From: a virus
Virus record (IMG/VR): IMGVR_UViG_3300010885_031004
Span: 1 to 28,626 of that record
Strand: one strand, 5' to 3'
DNA: 28,626 nucleotides
Shown here: in pieces, positions 24,673 through 28,626 of the stretch
Layout of the letters: every line of letters begins with the position of its first letter
Position numbering within the stretch: the first letter of the stretch is position 1
Translations under genes and position numbers: made by a program
Notes under the pieces: model-generated
Databases searched by the model: none
The model's input: only the letters and a program-made list of their open reading frames with translations
What the model was told of the DNA's origin: nothing

Positions 24673-24906
24673 ATGAAGAAATCGATTGCGATAGCGTTTT
24701 ACGGTGGCATGGGAAACGTGGCAAAGGCGTTGAACATCAGCAGGCAGGCCGTTGAGCAGTGGAACCAGTTGATACCGGAGGGATCTGCCTACAAATTGCA
24801 GGTTGTTTCCGGCGACAAGTTGCTTGTTGACCCGATGGAGTATAAGGTGGCGGTGGTTTCCGAAAGGCGTAGAAAAGCGAAGCCGTTGGCCGTGGCGGCG
24901 CGCTAG
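24673..24906 (+). CDS. Cro-like helix-turn-helix repressor
   Basis: 77 residues from the ATG at 24673. The helix-turn-helix covers about residues 13-33 (GNVAKALNISRQAVEQWNQ), followed by IPEGSAYKLQVVSGDKLLVD, which matches the Cro/YdaS-type layout 'IPEGRAYQLE--TGG-L--D'. The C-terminus is basic (SERRRKAKPL). Such a protein binds operators in the divergent control region and represses early genes, possibly including its own. A CI partner or an integrase is not in the window, so the phage's temperate state is unproven. The gene runs directly into the primase-helicase gene with no gap (TAG then GTG). Confidence 0.75.
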   Translation: MKKSIAIAFYGGMGNVAKALNISRQAVEQWNQLIPEGSAYKLQVVSGDKLLVDPMEYKVAVVSERRRKAKPLAVAAR

Positions 24907-26865
24907 GTGTTGCTTTTAGAGTCTGCCTTAAAATACGCGGAGCTGGGTTTTGCAGTATTGCCCTTACATACCGTGATTGAGGGCGTGTGCTCGTGCTCGA
25001 ACCAGGCGTGCCGCAGCGCAGGAAAGCACCCGCTCATACCGCACGGCCTGACCGATGCTTCGTCCGACGAGACGCTGATACGCGGCTGGTGGTCGAGATG
25101 GCCGCAGGCCAACATCGGACTAAAGATGGGCATCAACGGTATTGTGGCCATAGACGTAGACACGCGGCACAACGGCGATGAGACGTGGGCAGCGATCAAA
25201 GCGGCGAACGGAGTTATTCCTGAGACTACAACGCAAAAAACGGGCAACGGCTGGCATTACCTGTTTGCCGTAGGACCGGAGGTGCTTGCCGCGATCAAAG
25301 GCAAGTTAGGCGAGGGCATCGACATCAAGGCGAACGGCTATATTGTTGCAGAACCGAGCGTCCATCATACGGGGGCAGTTTATCGCTGGGAAGTGGGGCG
25401 GGATCTGCTCAGAGGATTCACGCCGGCAATTGCTCCCCGCTGGCTCGAAAGGCTAATGTGTGAGCCAATAGCGTTTCCAGTTTCTCAGTTGCCTCCGGCT
25501 TCGGGGAGCGGGTGGAAGGCAGCGATAACATTTCCCCGCCAGCTCGATGATGCGCGATTGGCTCTCAAAGTTTTGGACGCGGAAGATTATCACCAATGGA
25601 TCGAAGCGGGAATGGCTTTGCACGCAACCGGTCTAGGCTCCCCTGCGTATGAGATTTGGTGCGAGTGGTCGCAGAGGTCCACCAAATTTGATGCCCAGCA
25701 CCAAGCCGAGAGGTGGAACAGCTTTACGGTGAAACCGGGGGGCGTATCTATTGCTACCCTGTTTGCCAGGGCGCAACAGGTAGGCTGGGTGAACCCGATG
25801 AGTGGATCTTCCCCGTCTACGCCTCCAGTGATCGCTCATACTCCTGCATTTCGGGTTGAGCCGGGGAGTGAGTTTGCTGCCAACTTTCGCTCACCTGAGT
25901 ATTCGGTGGACGGCATCCTGCTGCGTGGTTATCTACATGGTTTGACAGGACTTAGTAACGCAGGCAAAACTGCGATTGCGCTGGCGCTGGCTGTTTCGGT
26001 GGCAACCGGTACGCCTTTCGGTGGAAGGGCTGTCGAAAAGGGTCGAGTGCTTTTCATGGCTGGCGAGAATCCAGAGGATTTGCGCCTTAGAATCAAGGGG
26101 GTAGAGCAGTTCTACAATCTCCAGGGGCAATTGAACGACATCAGCGTTGCGTTCGCCAGATTTGAGTTGTTATCGAACATCGAAGCGTTGCGGTCATTGG
26201 CGCTGGAAATGGGCGGCTTTGATCTGGTGATCGTGGACTCGAGCGCGGCTTTTTTCTCTGGCACTGACGAAAACTCGAACCCGGAGATGGTGGCGCACTC
26301 GATGAAGCTGCGCTGCCTGACCGAACTGGCTGGCCGTCCGGCGGTGCTGGTGGTGTGTCACCCATCTAAGCATGCCTCCAGTGTCGAATCGTTGCTACCG
26401 AGAGGCGGCAGCGCGTTCCTGAACGAACTGGACGCCAATCTGACAGCACACAAGGAAGGCGAGGTGGTTAGTTTGCACTGGAACAAACTCAGAGGACCGG
26501 CGTTTGAGCCTGTGCAGATTAAGCTCGAAGTATTTGTGTTCGAGCATATCACCACCAATCTGGGGTCAAAAGTCACGAGCGTGGTGGCGGTCCCTGTCGA
26601 TGCTGCCACCAGTGAGATGATGACAGCGAGGGCCGAGGAGGAAGAGAACAGGGTTTTGATGTTACTTGGCTCGATGCCGGGGATTACCGTGCGCGGCATC
26701 TGTGAGCAGGCTGGCTGGATAAACCGACGTGGGGAGCCAATGACGAGCAAAGTACATCGGTTGCTGGCGAGTCTTGAGGCGGACAAACTGATACGCAAAT
26801 ACCGCCGGAAATGGGTGGTAAAACGGAGCGCAAAGAAGCCCGAAGATGGAGCCAAAGATGAGTGA
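24907..26865 (+). CDS. Bifunctional primase-polymerase fused to RepA-like helicase ATPase
   Basis: 652 residues; the GTG directly follows the repressor stop, a TTG at 24910 is the alternative. N-terminal archaeo-eukaryotic-type primase-polymerase: AIDVD with D83 and D85 (metal ligands), GNGWHYLF with H117, and GIDIKANGYIVAEPS with D139. A CSC-x4-C plus AGKHP segment (C28, C30, C35, H41) may bind zinc. Residues about 205-295 resemble a PriCT-2 domain (AGMALHATGLG, WCEWSQRSTKFD). The ATPase has GLTGLSNAGKT (345-355), VLFMAGENPEDL, FDLVIVDS (438-445) and VVCHPSKH, as in RepA/AAA_25 helicases. The last 90 residues look like a winged helix. It probably primes and unwinds at the phage origin. Confidence 0.88.
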   Translation: MLLLESALKYAELGFAVLPLHTVIEGVCSCSNQACRSAGKHPLIPHGLTDASSDETLIRGWWSRWPQANIGLKMGINGIVAIDVDTRHNGDETWAAIKAANGVIPETTTQKTGNGWHYLFAVGPEVLAAIKGKLGEGIDIKANGYIVAEPSVHHTGAVYRWEVGRDLLRGFTPAIAPRWLERLMCEPIAFPVSQLPPASGSGWKAAITFPRQLDDARLALKVLDAEDYHQWIEAGMALHATGLGSPAYEIWCEWSQRSTKFDAQHQAERWNSFTVKPGGVSIATLFARAQQVGWVNPMSGSSPSTPPVIAHTPAFRVEPGSEFAANFRSPEYSVDGILLRGYLHGLTGLSNAGKTAIALALAVSVATGTPFGGRAVEKGRVLFMAGENPEDLRLRIKGVEQFYNLQGQLNDISVAFARFELLSNIEALRSLALEMGGFDLVIVDSSAAFFSGTDENSNPEMVAHSMKLRCLTELAGRPAVLVVCHPSKHASSVESLLPRGGSAFLNELDANLTAHKEGEVVSLHWNKLRGPAFEPVQIKLEVFVFEHITTNLGSKVTSVVAVPVDAATSEMMTARAEEEENRVLMLLGSMPGITVRGICEQAGWINRRGEPMTSKVHRLLASLEADKLIRKYRRKWVVKRSAKKPEDGAKDE

Positions 26866-26890
26866 TTTTTGTTCCACTCCATCTTTGGGC
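26838..26890 (+). repeat. 14-bp inverted repeat across the primase-helicase stop
   Basis: GCCCGAAGATGGAG (26838-26851) and CTCCATCTTTGGGC (26877-26890) are reverse complements apart from one base that still pairs as G-U in RNA. The 5' arm lies in the last codons of the gene. There is no T-run after it. It contains CCGAAGATG, which recurs in the hairpin at 28451-28536. Confidence 0.82.
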
Positions 26891-27064
26891 AAAAAGATTG
26901 GAACAAGATTGGCAAAGATCGAGAATGCGATTTGCCACTAAGCCGATTAGAATAATAGCTTTAAGCATACTTTTTCGTGGAACAAAATAGTAGAGTGTTA
27001 CAGGCAGAGAGATGGGACTCTGTACCACTCAATGTTTACTTTAGTAAAAAAGAACGTGGAACAA
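26869..27064. repeat. GTGGAACAA repeats between the helicase gene and the next gene
   Basis: GTGGAACAA occurs at 26977-26985 and 27056-27064, inverted at 26869-26877, and as TTGGAACAA at 26898-26906. Four copies in about 200 noncoding bases (26866-27112) are far more than expected by chance. They could be binding sites for the replication protein or a regulator. The rest of this gap holds a TTTACT-TT-AGTAAA palindrome and no gene I can support. Confidence 0.6.
27035..27048. promoter_or_regulatory. 14-bp palindrome, operator-like
   Basis: TTTACTTTAGTAAA is a perfect inverted repeat of TTTACT around two central bases. It lies between two GTGGAACAA copies and 65 bases before the next gene. A repressor or replication-protein site is possible; there is no direct proof. 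Confidence 0.35.
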
Positions 27065-27112
27065 GAAGGGCATATGGGGTCGCGAAGCGAGGCCCAGAGA
27101 GGGAGGGGGAAT

Positions 27113-27295
27113 ATGGATACTGAGCAGGTGGATTTGATGAGGTCGATGGTGATTGTGTTGCGGCAGGCGATTAGGCTGCGGGAACAACTGGACGTGACGA
27201 GAGAGCAGATGTCAGAGATGCAGAAATATAACAACGTGGCAGTGGAGAAGCTGATGTCGCAATTGCAAGCGAAGGAGCAAGGTTCAGGTGCGTAG
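27113..27295 (+). CDS. Small coiled-coil protein of unknown function
   Basis: 60 residues from the ATG at 27113, chosen because GGAGGGGG lies just upstream and because an ATG at 27032 would place the DNA repeats inside the gene. The sequence is almost entirely helical: MRSMVIVLRQAIRLREQL, then TREQMSEMQKYNN and VEKLMSQLQAKE, with a heptad-like hydrophobic pattern. Such proteins often oligomerise or bind a replication partner. Lies between helicase and nuclease genes. Confidence 0.6.
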   Translation: MDTEQVDLMRSMVIVLRQAIRLREQLDVTREQMSEMQKYNNVAVEKLMSQLQAKEQGSGA

Positions 27296-27407
27296 GGCGC
27301 TGCTGGTGAGGCCGGAGGGCCGGTGGTCCCCTTGGGTACCGGGAAGGCTGATCGGTAGCGTAGAGGGTCGTCAGGGCTTCAAGGAAGGGGTATTGAATGA
27401 GGATTAG
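27288..27407 (+). CDS. Possible 39-residue protein bridging two genes
   Basis: A GTG at 27288, overlapping the end of the coiled-coil gene, opens a frame that ends 11 bases inside the VRR-NUC gene. The peptide contains LLVRPEGRWSPWVPGR and ends GFKEGVLNED, not a random-looking sequence. AAGGAG lies about 10 bases upstream. Overlaps at both ends are typical of compact phage operons. No homologue is known to me and the coding claim rests on layout alone. Confidence 0.38.
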   Translation: MRRALLVRPEGRWSPWVPGRLIGSVEGRQGFKEGVLNED

Positions 27408-27687
27408 GGCGAGGGTTGATGTTAATCAGGGTAAGATCGTGAAAGCCCTGCGGAATTACGGAGCTACCGTGGCCATTACCTCCCAGCTGGGCGGCGGGTT
27501 CCCGGATATTGTAGTTGGGTACGCTTGCAGGAATTTCATGTTTGAGATCAAAGATCCCAAAAAACCCCTTTCGCAGCGCAAGCTTACGCCGGATGAACAG
27601 CGGTTTTCAGATGCCTGGGAGGGCCAATATGCTGTAGTTGAAACAGCCGAACAGGCGATCACGATATTGGCCGGGGAAGAGGTATGA
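27397..27687 (+). CDS. VRR-NUC domain nuclease
   Basis: 96 residues, AAGGAAGGGG upstream. The core is LGGGFPDIVVGY with D37, then MFEIKD with E50 and K52, followed by SQRKLTPDEQRF, which is the VRR-NUC layout of the PD-(D/E)XK fold. Stand-alone VRR-NUC proteins of phages are thought to cut branched DNA or act as resolvases. The position after the primase-helicase suggests handling of recombination or replication intermediates. Its stop overlaps the next start (ATGA at 27684-27687). Confidence 0.82.
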   Translation: MRIRARVDVNQGKIVKALRNYGATVAITSQLGGGFPDIVVGYACRNFMFEIKDPKKPLSQRKLTPDEQRFSDAWEGQYAVVETAEQAITILAGEEV

Positions 27688-28358
27688 AAAATATGTTGCG
27701 GCTCTTTGTTGGATACGACGCACGCGAAGCTATTGGATATCACGCATTCACCCAGTCTGTGATCGAACACGCTGCCGGCCCCGTCTCCATCACCGCATTG
27801 ACAGGCGAGCAACGCGACGGTACAAACGCATTTACCTACGCCCGTTTCCTAGTGCCATATCTGTGCAACTTCGAGGGCATAGCCTGCTTCGTCGATGGCA
27901 GCGATATGCTCGCCCTCGATGACATCGGACGGCTGTTCGAGCTGTTCGACCCAGGCTACGCTGTCCAGGTTGTCAAGCACGACTACCAGACCAAAAACCC
28001 CCGGAAATACATTGGGACAGAAATGGAAAGCGAAAACCACGACTACCCGCGCAAAAATTGGTCGAGTTTGATACTGTTCGACTGCGGAGCCGAGGAGAAC
28101 AGATGCCTGACGCCAGAATATATAGCGTCTAAACCTGGCTCTTTTCTCCACCGCTTCTCGTGGCTGCAGGATGATGACATCGGTGCATTGCCCCCGGAAT
28201 GGAATTCTCTGATCGACGAGCTGGAGCCGGTCCCCAACACACCCGTCAAGATTGCCCATTTCACCCTTGGAATCCCCGCCATCGAGCACTATTCCAAATC
28301 CACACTGGCCAGCACCTGGAAAGCAACAAGCGCACGCGCAAATCGCAAGCCCGTGTAA
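27684..28358 (+). CDS. Glycosyltransferase, GT-A-type phage family
   Basis: 224 residues; ATG overlaps the upstream stop. The order LRLFVGYDAREAIGYH, FTYARFLVPYLCNFEG, CFVDGSD (metal-binding DxD-like, 71-74), VQVVKHDYQTK and YPRKNWSSLILFDC is that of a phage/bacterial glycosyltransferase family with a GT-A fold related to GT8. Such enzymes transfer a sugar to a host glycan or a modified base or protein. It sits with replication genes, so DNA-base or host-surface modification are both possible. Residues after 200 are basic and variable. A start at 27693 is also possible. Confidence 0.75.
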   Translation: MKNMLRLFVGYDAREAIGYHAFTQSVIEHAAGPVSITALTGEQRDGTNAFTYARFLVPYLCNFEGIACFVDGSDMLALDDIGRLFELFDPGYAVQVVKHDYQTKNPRKYIGTEMESENHDYPRKNWSSLILFDCGAEENRCLTPEYIASKPGSFLHRFSWLQDDDIGALPPEWNSLIDELEPVPNTPVKIAHFTLGIPAIEHYSKSTLASTWKATSARANRKPV

Positions 28359-28406
28359 TCGAGCCACAAATTAACTCTATTGCGGAATTAGGAATCCAAC
28401 GCCAGA

Positions 28407-28450
28407 AGTGTGGAGAAAGTGTGGAGAAAATGTGGAGAAAGTGCGGAGAT
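28407..28450 (+). repeat. Four tandem 11-bp repeats, left iteron block
   Basis: AGTGTGGAGAA at 28407 and 28418, AATGTGGAGAA at 28429 and AGTGCGGAGAT at 28440, with no gap. The complement contains TTCTCCACA, one base from the DnaA box TTATCCACA. An 11-bp period puts each copy on the same face of the helix. Confidence 0.85.
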
Positions 28451-28536
28451 CCGCCCGAAGATGACCAACGCGTCCGAAGATGCCCAACAAAATTACATGG
28501 GCATCTTCGGGGAAGTTGGGCACCTTCGGGAGGCGG
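28451..28536 (+). repeat. 86-nt imperfect hairpin between the two iteron blocks
   Basis: Nested pairs: CCGCC/GGCGG (28451-28455 with 28532-28536), CGAAG/CTTCG (28456-28460 with 28524-28528), CCAAC/GTTGG (28465-28469 with 28515-28519) and a perfect 12-bp tip stem (28474-28485 with 28499-28510) around a 13-base loop. CCGAAGATG occurs twice in the 5' arm. There is no T-run after it. Confidence 0.85.
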
Positions 28537-28547
28537 AGGACGACCCC

Positions 28548-28591
28548 ATCGTGGAGAAAGTGCGGAGACAATGTGGAGAAAGTGCGGAGAT
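28548..28591 (+). repeat. Four tandem 11-bp repeats, right iteron block
   Basis: ATCGTGGAGAA at 28548, AGTGCGGAGAC at 28559, AATGTGGAGAA at 28570 and AGTGCGGAGAT at 28581, in the same direction as the left block. The stretch 28359-28626 has no gene I can support; beyond the repeats it holds only short unremarkable flanks. Confidence 0.82.
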
Positions 28592-28626
28592 GTATTTTAA
28601 GTGCTCCCAACCTCGTATAACCGCCG

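Noticed and set aside
27688-27922. Rightward frame inside the glycosyltransferase gene giving an Arg-rich product
   Set aside because: Shadow frame of a clearly conserved gene.
28407-28591. CRISPR array
   Set aside because: Units are 11 bp with no spacers, and no cas gene is present apart from a Cas4-like phage exonuclease.
28199-28600. Rightward open frame over the iterons and hairpin
   Set aside because: Most of it is in another frame of the glycosyltransferase gene, and the rest translates the iterons into a Cys/Trp/Arg-rich repeat without a start site.

Overview
The window is a piece of a tailed-phage genome, most probably a podovirus with a short P22-type tail infecting a Gram-negative bacterium. 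The evidence is a co-directional block of portal, scaffold, major capsid, gp4-like adaptor, gp10-like tail-hub, ejection and tail-fibre genes with no tail-tube, sheath or tape-measure gene. No terminase, integrase, RNA polymerase, tRNA or endolysin is visible. The left edge cuts the portal gene, so terminase presumably lies further left. The exact host cannot be read from the sequence; good Shine-Dalgarno sites and a sigma70-type promoter suggest a proteobacterium.

Layout, left to right. 1-4306: head module (portal C-terminal part, small conserved protein, scaffold, capsid, probable decoration protein), closed by a strong intrinsic terminator at 4324-4363. 4375-7198: a three-gene glycan-type modification island inside the virion operon, made of a DUF115/glycosyltransferase fusion, a methyltransferase and a second DUF115 paralogue, with overlapping ends. 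7195-10297: head-tail connection (HhH/AT-hook protein, adaptor, tail hub). 10287-10709: a GNAT acetyltransferase. 10693-16665: three large probable internal/ejection proteins rich in Gln, Pro and Ala and carrying internal duplications. 16665-20871: tail-fibre/appendage genes, including one with eight 19-residue repeats and one with six 47-48-residue blades. 20880-21912: a secreted Cys-rich protein and two small membrane proteins (holin candidates).

21913-22320 is a convergent junction with two inverted repeats and a small leftward zinc-motif gene (22027-22182). 22321-24559 runs leftward: Cas4/RecB-like exonuclease, DUF669 protein and Sak4-like ATPase, a recombination cassette. A divergent control region follows. 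Its rightward promoter places the predicted transcription start on the ATG of a Cro-like repressor, so that mRNA looks leaderless. Rightward genes then encode an archaeo-eukaryotic-type primase/RepA-like helicase, a small coiled-coil protein, a possible 39-residue protein, a VRR-NUC nuclease and a glycosyltransferase.

The most unusual structure is noncoding, at 28407-28591: two blocks of four tandem 11-bp units flank an 86-nt hairpin. A related inverted repeat with the same CCGAAGATG motif and a second repeat family (GTGGAACAA) lie just after the primase-helicase gene. They are good candidates for a replication origin or a replication-control element of this phage.
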